The position numbers and the translations under genes are program-made. A stretch of 64,000 nucleotides of DNA, taken from contig JAXGGA010002372.1 in assembly GCA_038373865.1 (NCBI GenBank), positions 1 to 64,000 on the forward strand. The letters are read 5' to 3'. This document shows, one piece after another, positions 10,421-22,155 of the stretch. This DNA is from Uloborus plumipes. Taxonomy: Eukaryota; Arthropoda; Arachnida; Araneae; Uloboridae. The notes below the pieces were generated by a model. That model did no database searches, was not told where the DNA came from, and was given only the letters and a program-made list of their open reading frames with translations. The number at the start of each line of letters is the position of its first letter. Positions within the stretch are counted from its first letter, which is position 1.

Positions 10421-11019
10421 CTTTTGATCGCCAAGTATTTGACGCCAATTGGCGAAAAAAATTTTTTTTTTTTGATTTAGGTTCAATTTGGCGCTGTTGG
10501 CGATATTTTGCGAAAAATCCACTGAATGATGTTAAAATCGATGATATTTAGGAGATAAATCACTGTAAAACATTTTTTTGCATTGTTTCGTAGCAAACTA
10601 GGGATACAAATGTTTGAATTGTTATCTTGCTCACTCCAAGCACTATTTTAGCACTTAAGGCATCTACTAAGAAATTTACACGTAAAATTAAGTAGTGTGG
10701 GGTCCATATCAGATCTTTATATCACTTTGAAGGAATTATAGTTGAATAAAACTAAAATAGAGCATTTTTTCTGCTATATCAATTATTTTACAAATGAACT
10801 TTTAATTTTATACCACGGGCAAAGCCGTGCGGGTACCGCTAGTTTTTACATAATTGATAAGGAAACTCGATGAGGATAGGTAAACCTTTGTTGGGGATTG
10901 TACTAGTTTACTGATTCGAAAGTTGGCTATATATGCATCATAAATAAATGCATTTCTAAGAGAAAAAGTGCAAGTGCAGTGCAATAATCGTTAACATAAA
11001 AGCACACCTATAATGTCTA

Positions 11020-11643
11020 CACTGCAAAAACTAAGCTGTTGTTTTTACAGTATAATATTGGCAGCAGAGGTTCGAGTTTAAAACAGTAAAAGCGCACCCT
11101 ATCAGCATAATCTCTTAGGCAGATGATCGGCCATTCATCGAAACCCGATGAAATTCTCATCGGCCGATGATCCAGTATGTCTCATCGGCCAAACAGAATC
11201 CGAGCAGCAAAATCCGATGAATTTGCTCGACATACGATGAGATTTGAAGCAATTTACGAGCAGAACAGTCCCGTGCGATGAATTTCATCGGGAAACTTGA
11301 TCGGAAGGATATCGTTTTCGAATGGAATATAGCTCGGCTTATTTTCATCGGGAAAGTTGATCGGAAGAATATCGCTTTCCGATGAAAAGTAGCTCATCGA
11401 AAAGCGTACTCGGATACTAATCGGAACGCTGTCATCGTGCGACCAGTTAAAATTAGCTATTTTACAGTTTATTACTATGAAATTAGCAATTTTACCATAA
11501 AATTAGCTGTATTATACTGTAAAAACAACAGCACAATACTGTCAGCTTTTGTTTCAGTTTAAAACTGTAAAATGCACTATAATAAATTGAAACTAGCAAT
11601 TTTACAGTTTATTACTGTAAAATAGCAGCCTTTTTTTACAGTG
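11020..11643. mobile_element. CACTGTAAAAA element, short copy with an insertion
   Basis: The ends CACTGCAAAAAC and TTTTTTTACAGTG (inverted) are bordered by TA at 11018-11019 and 11644-11645. The interior repeats TTTACAGTTTATTACTG and TATTATACTG words shared with 18967-20667 and 33422-35084. It looks like a TA-targeting, Tc1/mariner-like non-autonomous element. It is interrupted by an unrelated CATCGG-rich segment at about 11096-11445. Confidence 0.7.
11096..11445. repeat. CATCGG/CGATGA-rich inserted segment
   Basis: About 350 bp, much less AT-rich than the surroundings and dominated by CATCGG, CGATGA and GATCGGAA words. It includes a 14-bp palindrome TCATCGGCCGATGA (11157-11170). It also has two tandem units of about 59 bp starting with CATCGGGAAA(C/G)TTGATCGG (about 11287 and 11347). 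I recognise no family. The predicted 63-residue minus-strand ORF is probably incidental to the repetition. Confidence 0.55.
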
Positions 11644-11650
11644 TAGTTAA

Positions 11651-12160
11651 CCCATTAATGCCTAGCGTCCCTTTTAGGGACGGTTCAAAAAAGGGTCTGA
11701 ATTTTCCCCAAATGAACATTTCAACCAAATAATTGTGTTCAATTAGTACCTTGGTATTGTTTCAATTCGTTATTAACAGATTGCAGCACATAACCCTTGT
11801 AAAGTGCGTTCTGCAGCAGTTTTAATATGACCTTTATCAAAAATGACATCGTTCACAGTCTCAAGAAAAAAAGCTAAGTTTTCAAAGTTATTCCCAGCTT
11901 CCCAGTTTATGTTAATTGCTGATTTTATTTCTTCTTATAAAATGTCTATTTAAATATTATATCGTAGGCAGAAAAACAATTTAGTAAAAAAAGTATATAC
12001 CCTCTGGGGTCTATCGTAACTTCTAAGGGACGATTTTTCTTTCCTTAATAAAAAAAATATTTTTACATAATATTTTTTAAATTATTTTTCCTGTTCATTA
12101 AACACTTTGTAACCAGTATACAAAATATCTTTGGAAAAGAAAATGTCAGGCCTTAATGGG
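11651..12160 (+). mobile_element. TTAA-flanked piggyBac-like MITE, copy 1
   Basis: Ends are CCCATTAATGCCTAG on the left and CCCATTAAGGCCTGAC on the right (reverse complement), each bordered by TTAA (11647-11650 and 12161-12164). CCC...GGG ends with TTAA duplications define piggyBac-type insertions. It contains CGTCCCTTTTAGGGACG near the left end and no ORF. Three more copies lie at 41703, 42907 and 48464. Confidence 0.85.
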
Positions 12161-12164
12161 TTAA

Positions 12165-14683
12165 ATCAGAGCTTGTCTTCTTTTTTGTAGGTTTTAAACA
12201 TGTCGTTTTCAGTTTCGACTTTTAGCCTAGGAATCCAATCATTATAAACATGAAAACCATTTTTAATCAAAATTCGGTTACGCTTGCTTTATATAAATGT
12301 TTTAAATCATTGTGATTTTTTTAAAAAGGGCTTTTTTAATAACACTTCGTGTTTAAATGACAAACGGCAAGAGCGGAAAAATATTTTTAAACATTTACCC
12401 ATAGTCATGATAGCGAAAAAGAAGCATCATTTCTAACACGAGCACGTTGTATTTTGAAATAGAAATCAAACAAAAATAAAATTAATGAGAAACGTCTTTT
12501 CTATCGTCATTAAAAATTTTAATCATAAATCGATTAAATGTGAAACTCCCCAGCTTTATCTTTTTCCAAAAATAAAAATGCTCTTAAGTTAAACACTTTA
12601 ATTTCATTCATTTTTCTTGATTAAAAAGTTGGATTTGAAACTGAAAGGTAAAAGTGTAATTCCGCTACAAGGGAAAAATAATGAGGCATTTAATTTTTTC
12701 TTTTATGTGCATTTAAGAAAATTTTAAAATGGGTAAAATCTTCCGTTTCAAACATTCTAATAATTCCACGCATCGTTTCGTAAAGCCATTTTCTTTGAAT
12801 AATAACTATTTTACGTAGAAAACATAAATACACGGGCAGTATTAACTGTAACAAAAAAATGAGTGAAAATATGATTAATAACGTTCATTTCATTATTGTG
12901 TATAAATGTCAAAACAACCAAAGTTTTTAAAATTACATAACTTTCATTTAAAAGGTTTTCAACACTTCTTTTTTGGATTCTTAGTTATGTCAGTTTTATT
13001 GGTGTTAGCATATTTATGTGTTTTTAAATTTTTATTGGTAATACGTGTGGTTAAAATTTTTGGTTCTTTTGAAAATAGAACAAGAATAGAAGTTCTTTTG
13101 AAATAGACAAAAGCATTTGAGGGTAGAATGGCTTCTTTTTTTTCAGTTGACTGAAAAGTTAAATTTAATAAATATATTAAAGCAAAATTGTAAACGAAAA
13201 AATCATATATTTTTTTAAACAAAACTGAACAATAAAACAGTGGGTAAACATTAAATTTTTAGAAAAAATATGATTTGAACAATAATTGCGCTGCTGCATC
13301 TTCGTTGTATAATGTTATTCGTTGAAGTAACGTGCAATAAAAAACAGGAATAAAACGGTTTTTCAACACAAAATCATTTTTTGACGGTAGGTCAGCTTTT
13401 CGTCAAAGCTATTTTTCGGAAGAATATGCTTTAAAATGAGGAGCAAAACATTGAATTTTATGAAAAAATAAAGAAACTTCTGCCGTGGTAACTGAAAATA
13501 TGTTTGAGAAATAGTATATAAGATACTTTAATGAATGAATTTCTAAGTGAATGCTTTTTTTATCATCTTGTTTAAATGTAAATCAGACAACTCATTGCTT
13601 ATAAATCCAACCTTATTCCTTACTGATCTACAGCTACTGCTTTTCCCTCCTAAAAAAATTGGAAACCGTTGGGTATTACTAAAAGGGAAACATTGGCTTC
13701 TAATAAACGTATTTGTGCAATAACGACAATTTAAATATTGCATTAAAATTTTATAAGATGTGTAAAGGGAAAATCTTTAATTTTTAACCTAGTCAACATT
13801 GCATGCCGATGTATTACTTTCAACCTAACATATCGAAATGAGTACGAGTATATTCGAGTTTGTTTATTTTATAAAGCACTCATAGCTTTTGATGATTTTT
13901 ATTCAAATTTAAAAAATGCTTTTTTTTTTGCTGTAATTTGTTAAGCACTTCATCAGACAATCGGCGAAAACCTTATACAATGTTCTAAAAAAAATTTCAT
14001 TGTGAAAGTAAATAAATGCAATTTTCTAGAAAAATCCCTTTTTCTTCCAAGAGTATTTATTAATTAATGACCTTATTCCCCATAACACAGAAAACTTTTA
14101 AAATATGACATGGATTTTACCAAATTTCTTTTATTTCTCTTTGCTTATTGAAGTAAAAAGAGAAAGAGAACAGTACAAACTGCTGTCGGGTAACTAATGA
14201 AACCAGAAATTATCTTTTAGTCTGTACCTTGATTTGACAACTCTATTAACGCGTGTTATTAATGACGACGCACTATGATTCATTTGAAGCGTTATTAATA
14301 GATACAGGCAATTTATTTTGGAGTAGCATTATTCATGTTTTTTCGACCGTTACACTAAGCTTATTGTTTCTCAACTGCATTAGTTTTTTTTGGATTGAGA
14401 AAGTCGTAAGCAATGTTGCGTGATATTAAATAAATGAACTTTTTGCAAGAAAAAAGACAATACATATCAATTGCATAAAAAAGAGGAAAATTAAAAGGAT
14501 GTCATTAATTGTAAAAAATGAACTGTATTTCAATTAACGCCATTTGTATAAGACAAGGTTTTGGTATCACGAGCTGTAAATTGACAGAATAAGTAAGTAT
14601 TGTACGTTTCTATTTTCTAATTAAAAAATAACGATTGTTTCTCTCTTTACTTTTGTTATTGCAATAAAGTTTTGCTTTCTGAA
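12165..14683. other. Gene-free AT-rich stretch
   Basis: About 2.5 kb of AT-rich sequence with many short homopolymer runs. Open frames here (for example 12906-13106) are Phe/Leu/Lys-rich and look like composition artefacts. No repeat partner or RNA gene was seen. Confidence 0.4.
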
Positions 14684-14685
14684 TA

Positions 14686-16261
14686 GGGTAGAAGCTCCAG
14701 GTGTGGTCACTTCCTGTCAATTTCTCCAATATTTGACTTTTTATATTTATATAACCAAGAAGATACAATTTTACAACAAAAACAAACCCTTCTTTATTAT
14801 TTGAAACCTCATTGGTTCACTTTTTAGAACATGTGACTTTCAAGAAAAATTAATAATTTAGAATGTGTTCTTTGCTCATAACTCTTAAGATTTTTGTTCA
14901 AGGAACAAGGTTTTCCTACTCCTTTAACGTCTGTTTTCGAGAAGCAGAAATTGTTCTTAAAACTGATTGACATTTGCTTTTATGAATTAAGCTTTCGGTT
15001 TTTTTTTTATTTTATATTAAAAATAGTTATTTTTAGTATTTAATACAGGGTGGCCAAAACTAAAGCATCAAATCTATTACATGTACCATTTTAGCCCCAA
15101 AGTTCATTTTTTAAATTGTTGCAAATAAAATAACTTAAAGTATGGGTGACTCTCCAAAATCTTAACAATATCATGTCTCCGAAGGATAACACAAAAATCA
15201 TCTGACCTAGAAAGTTTGTTTAGTTTTTTTATTTGTCAGAAATACTTTTTCCAATGTTATCCCATTCAAATTAAAACAATATTTCCTTTACTTTTTCCTA
15301 GAATAATTCTAACTGTACTGTGTAATTGAGTTAAGAGGTTAGAAGAGAAAAATAACGTTCTTTACCTTAAATATAATTCTGTGTCTTGCCAGCAGGCCTT
15401 CAATGATGAAATTGTCACTATCCTGCCACAAAAATATGCCAATATTATTTTTAAAGCGCTGGTAATACATCCAGTAAAATAGAAGTATTTATTTCCAAAA
15501 CATTAGCTTTGGAAACAAAGATCATGATTTAAAAAAAGTTTAAATTGGCAGCCGATAAATAAAAAAATGCAGCAGACGTGCACGTTTTTGGCTCTAACGT
15601 GACTAATAGTCTAACCGTGAATAGGCGTGAATTATTCCAGATATCCGAAATTATCTTTTATATCCTGGTTATCAACCTGCTACAGCTGGTAAAAAAGAAG
15701 CTTTTAAAAAGCACTAAGTGTTAAGAAAGATCTATGATCAAGTCAAAGTATTCTTAGAAAAGAAAGAAAAGAAAAAAGAAACTGCAAAAAATAAAATATC
15801 AAAGAAGCTTTACTGAACTCTTACTTACAAGTGACTTACAAAAATAACTAACGTTTAGTTTTCTCCTATTGTTGGCTTAAAAATAAAATGTAAGTATATA
15901 TTTATCAATATTTACATACAAATAGTGCATTGCACTACATTATAGTACTTAATTTATTTTTCTTGAGTTTCTAAACATATTTTTAAAGAAATCATACTGA
16001 TGTGGCCATAACTGATACATGAAGGTGGCCAAAACTAATGCAGAGGTGACTATAACCGGTACAAATTGGGAAAAAATATTTGGTAATTTTTAACTCCAAA
16101 ATCAAAAATATCCTGTCCCAATATTTTAAAATGGTTACATAGCCAAGTGAATATACTAAATAATGATATTTGCATGAATAAATACACTGCAGTCAATCAT
16201 ATACTATAAATTTTCTTTTTCAAACTTTCTCTAAAAGTGGCCATAACTGGAGCATCTACCC
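14686..16261. mobile_element. TA-flanked non-autonomous DNA transposon
   Basis: Inverted ends are GGGTAGAAGCTCCAG on the left and GGGTAGATGCTCCAG on the right (reverse complement), bordered by TA (14684-14685 and 16262-16263). The phrase GTGGCCA(A/T)AACT recurs several times inside. An interior part (15141-15480) is shared with the element at 17210-18165: GGGTGACTCTCCAAAATC, CACAAAAATCATCTGACC and GTAATTGAGTTAAGAGG. No ORF of transposase character is present. Confidence 0.65.
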
Positions 16262-16273
16262 TATTTGCTCTTT

Positions 16274-16320
16274 AGTGATAAATAAATAAATAAATAAATA
16301 AATACATAAATAAATAAATA
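16274..16320. repeat. (AAAT)n microsatellite
   Basis: Imperfect AATA/AAAT repeats lie directly outside the right end of the 14686 element. The hydrophobic minus-strand ORF over it is an artefact. Confidence 0.85.
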
Positions 16321-16321
16321 C

Positions 16322-16955
16322 GGATGTGCACTAATAAAAAATATAAAATACAGTGCTAAAGCTGTATTTATGCAAGTACAAGCCGTAGATTGGTGCAATA
16401 AAAGGGTGCACGAGTTTGCAATAAGAGGGTGCACGTTTTCATTCTTTAGCAAGCGAATTACAAATAGTTTCTGCTCTATTTTGGAATAACAAGAAAGCTC
16501 TTTTGTTCAAAACATATGTTTAAAAAAAAAAAAAAAAACAAAGTGTACTTGGGCTGAAAAGGAAAAATGTAAAACACAACGTTAAAATGCCCAATTTTCC
16601 AATGCATTAAAGATACATGATTAAAAATTACATGGAACTATTTTTTTCTGAGTTACAGAAGTGAATTTATGAATGATAAAATATCCGACACTTTAGTCGC
16701 ATGTCTTTTGCTCCATACTCACTTTATTGTATTGAGAAAAAGTCCCCCTTTTCTCCAAAGCAAATGCCTATTTTACTACAAATTCCTGGAATATTCAGCT
16801 GTATTTCAGCTGAAATTTCAGCTGTATGAATACTTATGGACAACATTATTTTTTTTAACTTGTGTATTCCTATAAATTTTGAAGCAAACTTTTAAATCTT
16901 TCAATACAATATACTTTCATAATTTCCTTTAAAATTTTCTTTCATAAAATATTAA
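16322..16955. other. Gene-free AT-rich stretch
   Basis: AT-rich with an 18-base A run at about 16522. I see no gene or repeat copy. Confidence 0.4.
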
Positions 16956-16958
16956 ATA

Positions 16959-17186
16959 CCGTAAATCAGGGTTACTTGGACCCACAAGAGGGCTACTTGA
17001 GCCCACAGTAAAATGATAAAATCTGGGTTTGGTACTAGTGTTAGAGACTGCAGAGGGCTTCTACCTAGTGGAGAAACGAGGAACTACGTGCAAGTCTTCA
17101 ACTAGTAGGTACCAAACCTATATTTTATCATTTTATTGTAGTGGGCTCAAGTAACCCCCTAGGGTCCAAGTAACCCTGATTTACGG
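16959..17186. mobile_element. Palindromic TA-flanked MITE, 228 bp
   Basis: Near-perfect inverted arms of about 80 bp begin CCGTAAATCAGGGTTACTTG on both sides, flanked by TA (16957-16958 and 17187-17188). The arms read on through GAGCCCACAGTAAAATGATA and GGTACTA. The loop at about 17040-17105 is unique. It is typical of a mariner-type MITE that can fold into one hairpin. Confidence 0.85.
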
Positions 17187-17209
17187 TACATAAAGTTGCA
17201 CTTCAGAGA

Positions 17210-18165
17210 TGGGTGATTCTCCAAAATCCGAACAATATGATGTCCCCGTAGGACAGCACAAAAATTATTTGACCTAGAAAGTTTTTTTATTTTTTTAATT
17301 GTTAGAAATACTTATTCTGATGTTATTCAATTCATATTAAAGCAAGTTTTCATTATTTTTTTTCTACAAAAAATTTTGAATAGCCAAAAAGTCACCTTTT
17401 TTGCGTGTCCCACCCTGTTTCTAAAATGTAAATAAATTATTTTAAAATTTTACGTGAACATTGCACAAATTTCACTTGTAGTGTTGAATTATGTATAGTT
17501 ATGAGTGTAATATAGTGTTGTTTTACATTATTTAAATGATTATATAATCAGGTACATCATTTTGAAGTTTGTCCCCAGATTGCATGTCCCTCTCCTGGCC
17601 TACAAATTGGTTCAATTATTAAAGGCAAAAAGAAGGAATTTTGAATCTGCAGTACTATAACACTGTTTATTCTCATCACTTCTTTGGACTCATAGAGTAT
17701 TTTGTCTATAGAATGTGTCTGCTGTTCGTATTATTATTCCTTAGTTCAAAATGAGGTATGTAACATTTTCGATGTCCCTCTCCTGGCCAACATTTCTGTT
17801 CTAAATAAAATAAAAAGAATAATTCTGCCTGCAGTGTGTAATTGAGTTAAGAGGATAAAAGAGAAAAATACCATTATTTACCTTCTATATAATTCCGGGT
17901 AGAAATATCAGCCTTTTTTTATTAAAATGTCCCTCTCCTGGCGCAAAAAAATGTCCCTCTCCTGGCGCAAAAACAAAAAAAAATGCCACTCTAGCATTAC
18001 TTTTAAAGCACTGGTAATCTGGCATATTTAAAGTGAGTTCCCTCTATTTTTCTCTTAATAAGCTCCTAACAAAGAGTAAGTATAATTTTTTGTAGATTTT
18101 TTTACGCATTTTTATTTTTATAGAGTTTGTGAGTTGAAAATGCCAGGTTTTTGGAGAATCACCCA
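17210..18165. mobile_element. Non-autonomous element with TGGGTGATTCTCCAAAA ends
   Basis: Inverted ends are TGGGTGATTCTCCAAAA on the left and TTTTGGAGAATCACCCA on the right. The interior is related to 15141-15480 within the 14686 element. It carries several copies of GTCCCTCTCCTGGC (about 17587, 17773, 17930, 17952). The target duplication is not clear. There is no coding potential. Confidence 0.65.
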
Positions 18166-18169
18166 GATG

Positions 18170-18964
18170 CATTTCATTTGAGCCACCAGACTAATAGGGG
18201 GATCTCTTAGGGACATTTGAGGGTGAGGAGCCATAAAACTCCTTACACGTTCACAATAAGTGACAACATGAGCCTGTATAAAGGGGGCTTGACGTTTTAA
18301 AATTACTATATTTTACACATATACAGCGAACAATTAATTCATTTAAATGCTCATTTTTTATCAAGCTTCCGATATTTTTATTTTAGTATTTAGTTTGTTC
18401 TCCTGTATGCTGTCAGATGTTTTCTAAGTTTTAAATTTATTTTTGGAAATCTTGGCTTGATATGAGCTCAACCCGTTTCGAACAAATTTAATATGTTTAA
18501 AAGAAATGCTTTGTGAATAATCTTGATTTTTTTTTTTTTTTACGAACAACTTTGGAATTATTGTATGAAACAAAAAATACTAATTACAGAAATTTATCGT
18601 TTGTTTCATGTCTTATTATGCAGGATGAAAAACAAAAATTTCTTGTTGCTAATATTTGGCATTAGTCCCTAAAAAGTAAGCGTGAATGATTTTTTTGCTA
18701 GAAAGTGCTAACCAAAGCATAGCCCGTTTTATCTGACAAAGGTTACAGTTTTTGAAAGTGTCTTGATACTTTTGGTTATGGGTCGATTAAAAAATAACAA
18801 AACATGTGCGTAACTATTGATATATATTTTACTAATTTAAATAACTTTTATCAGCTAATTGTATTTTTTTCATTTATTCCCCAAATATTTCAGCATAACG
18901 AAGTACCAATGGTTTGTGCACAATTAATTCATGAAGGGTTTATGAATATTTAGACCCCTTCTTC
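18170..18964. other. Gene-free AT-rich stretch
   Basis: AT-rich, with a T run near 18530. I see no repeats shared with the rest of the window and no gene. Confidence 0.4.
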
Positions 18965-18966
18965 TA

Positions 18967-20667
18967 CACTGTAAAAAATGAATGTAGTCTTTACAATATA
19001 ATACAGCTAATTTTATAGTAATAAACTGTCAAATGGCTAATTTTACAGTTTTATACTGCCAGTATTATACTGTTGTTTTTACAGTATAATACAACTAAAT
19101 TTTACGGCAATAAACTGTAATATTACTAATTTTACAGTTTATTACCGTGCATTTTACAGTTTTAAACTGGAACCTCTGATGCCAGTATTATACTGTTGTT
19201 TTACAGTATAATGCAACTAAATTTTACGGCAATAAACTGTAAAATTTCTAAATTTACAGTTTATTACCGTGCATTTTACAGTTTTAAACTGGAACCTTTG
19301 ATGCCAGTATTATACTGCTGTTTTTACATTATAATACAACTAAATTTTACGGCAATAAACTGTAAAATTACTAATTTTACAGTTTATTACCGTACATTTT
19401 ACAGTTTTAAACTGGAACCTCTGATGCCCGTATTATACTATTGTTTTTACAGTATAATACAACTAAATTTTACGGCAATAAACTGTAAAATTACTAATTT
19501 TACAGTTTATTACCGTACATTTTACAGTTTTAAACTGGAACCTCTGATGCCAGTATTATACTGTTGTTTTTACAGTATAATACAACTAAATTTTACGGCA
19601 ATAAACTATAAAATTGACTTACATAGACTGTACTAGTTTACAGTTTATTACTGTGCATTTTACAGTTTTAAACTGGAACCTCTGCTACCAGCATTATACT
19701 GTTGTTTTTACAGTATAATACAACTAAATTTTACGGCAATAAACTGTAAAATTGACTTACTATGTAATGCTTTTACAGTTTATTACTGTACATTTTACAG
19801 TTTTAAACTGGAACCTCTGCTACCAGCATTATACTGTTGTTTTTACAGTATAATACAACTAAATTTTACGGCAATAAACAATGTAAACAATTGACTTAAT
19901 CGCTGTTTACAGTTTATTACTGTGCATTTAACAGTTTTAAACTGGAACCTCTGCTGCCAGTATTATACTGTTGTTTTTACAGTATAATACAACTAAATTT
20001 TACGGCAATAAACTATAAAATTGTAACTTACAATAAAACTGTAAATCGCTAGTTTTACAGTTTATTACTGTGCATTTTACAGTTTTAAACTGGAACCTCT
20101 GCTGCCAGTATTATACTGTTGTTTTTACAGTATAATACAACTAAATTTTACGGCAATAAACTGTAAAATTACTAATTTTACAGTTTATTACCGTACATTT
20201 TACAGTTTTAAACTGGAACCTCTGATGCCCGTATTATATTGTTGTTTTTACAGTATAATACAACTAAATTTTACGGCAATAAACTGTAAAATTACTAATT
20301 TTACAGTTTATTACCGTGCATTTTACAGTTTTAAACTGGAACCTCTGATGCCAATATTATACCGTTGTTTTACAGTATAATGCATCTAAATTTTACGGCA
20401 ATAAACTGTAAAATTTCTAAATTTACAGTTTTTTACCATGCATTTTACAGTTTTAAACTGGAACCTTTGATGCCCGTATTATACTGCTGTTTTTACATTA
20501 TAATACAACTAAATTTTACGGCAATAAACTGCAAAATTTCTAATTTTACAGTAAGAAAGTGTAAAATTGTTAGCTTTACAGTTTATTACTGTGCAGCTTA
20601 CATTTTAAAATTGAACCCTCGGGTGCCAGTATTATACTGTAAAAGCAACAGTTAATTTTTAGCAGTG
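18967..20667. mobile_element. CACTGTAAAAA element expanded into a 122-bp tandem array
   Basis: Inverted ends CACTGTAAAAAATG and AGCAGTG are bordered by TA (18965-18966 and 20668-20669). Between them are about 12 units of 120-145 bp. Each has GTTTTTACAGTATAATAC, CAACTAAATTTTACGG, CAATAAACTGTAAAATT, TTTACAGTTTATTACCG and TTTAAACTGGAACCTCTG. The frames of 146 and 96 residues here are simply the repeat read in one phase. This looks like a mobile element turned into a satellite-like array. Confidence 0.85.
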
Positions 20668-20669
20668 TA

Positions 20670-22155
20670 AGAGCGTACGGTTAAGCCTTTAAACATCATT
20701 GTAATTAGAGAGAAAATCAACAATTACAGAACTGACAGAAAACGAAATAATTCGAAACTATAAATATGACTGCAATTTTGAACGAACACTTTTTTTGCCC
20801 TTATGACAAACGTAACAGAGTGGAAAAGAAAATACCACAAAATTAAATATGACAAAAAAAAAAAAAAACACTCAACTTATTTGCTGGCTGTAGAATTAAA
20901 AGTAGCCAATCAAGCTCGAAAGCTACTCCCTACTTATTATGAAAAAAAAAAAAAAAGGTACATCTTTTTTTTTAAACGGCTGCATCAAATTAGGCAGTGC
21001 GAAAAATTAATATGTTTGGATATTCATAACAGTTAAATTTCCAGTAGAGAAATACTTTAGTCACTAAGAAATAGTTGTCTGATGCTTTTAAAAGATACAT
21101 GGAAGTCAAATGCCTGAACGAATTTTTATCCTGAGTCAAAGCGAAGATTTAAAATGCATAAAGACTAAATAATGCTGAGTTGTAATGTATAGTTTAAAAA
21201 AGTTATTTCCAGCATGGAAGTAATGCCCATAAGATTACGAAGGAGGCTAAGCACTGAAAATGTAATTAAGGAATAACTGGAACATTTTAAAACAATTAAA
21301 TATTATTTTTAAATTTAAGCAAAATGCTAAGGAGAAATCAATAATTTTAATCTAAGTTTGTTCTAAAGAAGCTAATTTTTCATGTGTGAAATCATTGTTT
21401 TGAGCTACAATCTTTAATTGAAATTTTATCTTAAAACTTAATGAATTCGAATCTAGAGCTCAATTAAAAATACTAAAAAGACTTTTCATCTCCGCAGTCA
21501 TTCTAAAGTAAAATTAAAAATATTAATTTTATAAACGTTGGATGAAACTTTAGATTAGGAAATGAAAGGAAGAAATTAGAATAATTATATTCGAGCAGTT
21601 TCCCCATCTAATTTTAAGAAAACAGCCATGCTTTAACAGAATATATTGAAAATGAAGTCAATTGTAAAATTGCAATTATTTTCCAAAAAAAAAAAAAAAA
21701 AATAAAAAGCATGTTAATGCAAATAATGATGTTTAGAAATTTCAATTCAACTCGAAAAACTGGTAGCTGAATAATTTTTCTACTGCAGTGAACAATGAAC
21801 TTTTTTCTTGTCTACAATTTTCTGAAAAGATTTACAAGAAATAATGCTTTTTATGCTACGAAACTTTAATTAGTTTCGTGTTTATTTTTAAGCGCTTCTA
21901 AATTTTTAAGAGATTGCTTCTCATACAAAAACTCTTTATGAGTTCACATGTGAACTCATTAGTGCGAACGAATGTTGTACTAGTTACATGCATGAGCATT
22001 GTGTTGTAATTGTTTTTTTAAATTAGTAGTAAATTAATATCAATGCAATTTATAAACCATTTATTATTTATAATCTCAGACACAATGACATTTCTGCGAT
22101 TACACGATCTTTTCTTTGTGATTTCAATACTTTACCTTCTAATAGCTACACTGAA
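20670..22155. other. Gene-free AT-rich stretch with one nuclear-receptor-like palindrome
   Basis: AT-rich with several A runs of 11-18 bases (for example 21687). No gene is recognised. The perfect palindrome at 21938-21959 is listed separately. Confidence 0.4.
21938..21959. repeat. Perfect 22-bp palindrome (AGTTCA inverted repeat)
   Basis: The core AGTTCACATGTGAACT extends perfectly to ATGAG...CTCAT. It consists of two AGTTCA half-sites facing each other with a 4-base CATG spacer, a form that resembles nuclear-receptor elements. Function is not shown. Confidence 0.6.

Larger units (their letters stand above)
9118..10842 (+). mobile_element. Non-autonomous Helitron-like element
   Basis: The left end reads TCTACTAATAATAAAGC and then a CT-rich tract. 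The right end has the inverted repeat GGGCAAAGCC, then GTGCGGGTACCG, CTAG and a following T. Helitrons are known to start TC, end with a short GC hairpin plus CTRR, and insert without target duplication. No Rep/helicase is encoded. A second 5' fragment lies at 30481-30720 with the same GCGCGTAGCGCCAAAACCG block. A hAT-like MITE (9649-9941) and a 20-bp palindrome lie inside. Confidence 0.7.

Noticed and set aside
12906..13222. Overlapping frames of 66 and 87 residues on opposite strands
   Set aside because: Both are Phe/Lys/Leu-rich and typical of AT-rich noise.
19196..20655. Open frames of 146 and 96 residues with repeated LNFTAINCKI words
   Set aside because: They lie wholly inside the 122-bp tandem array and repeat with its period. 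They reflect the repeat, not a gene.
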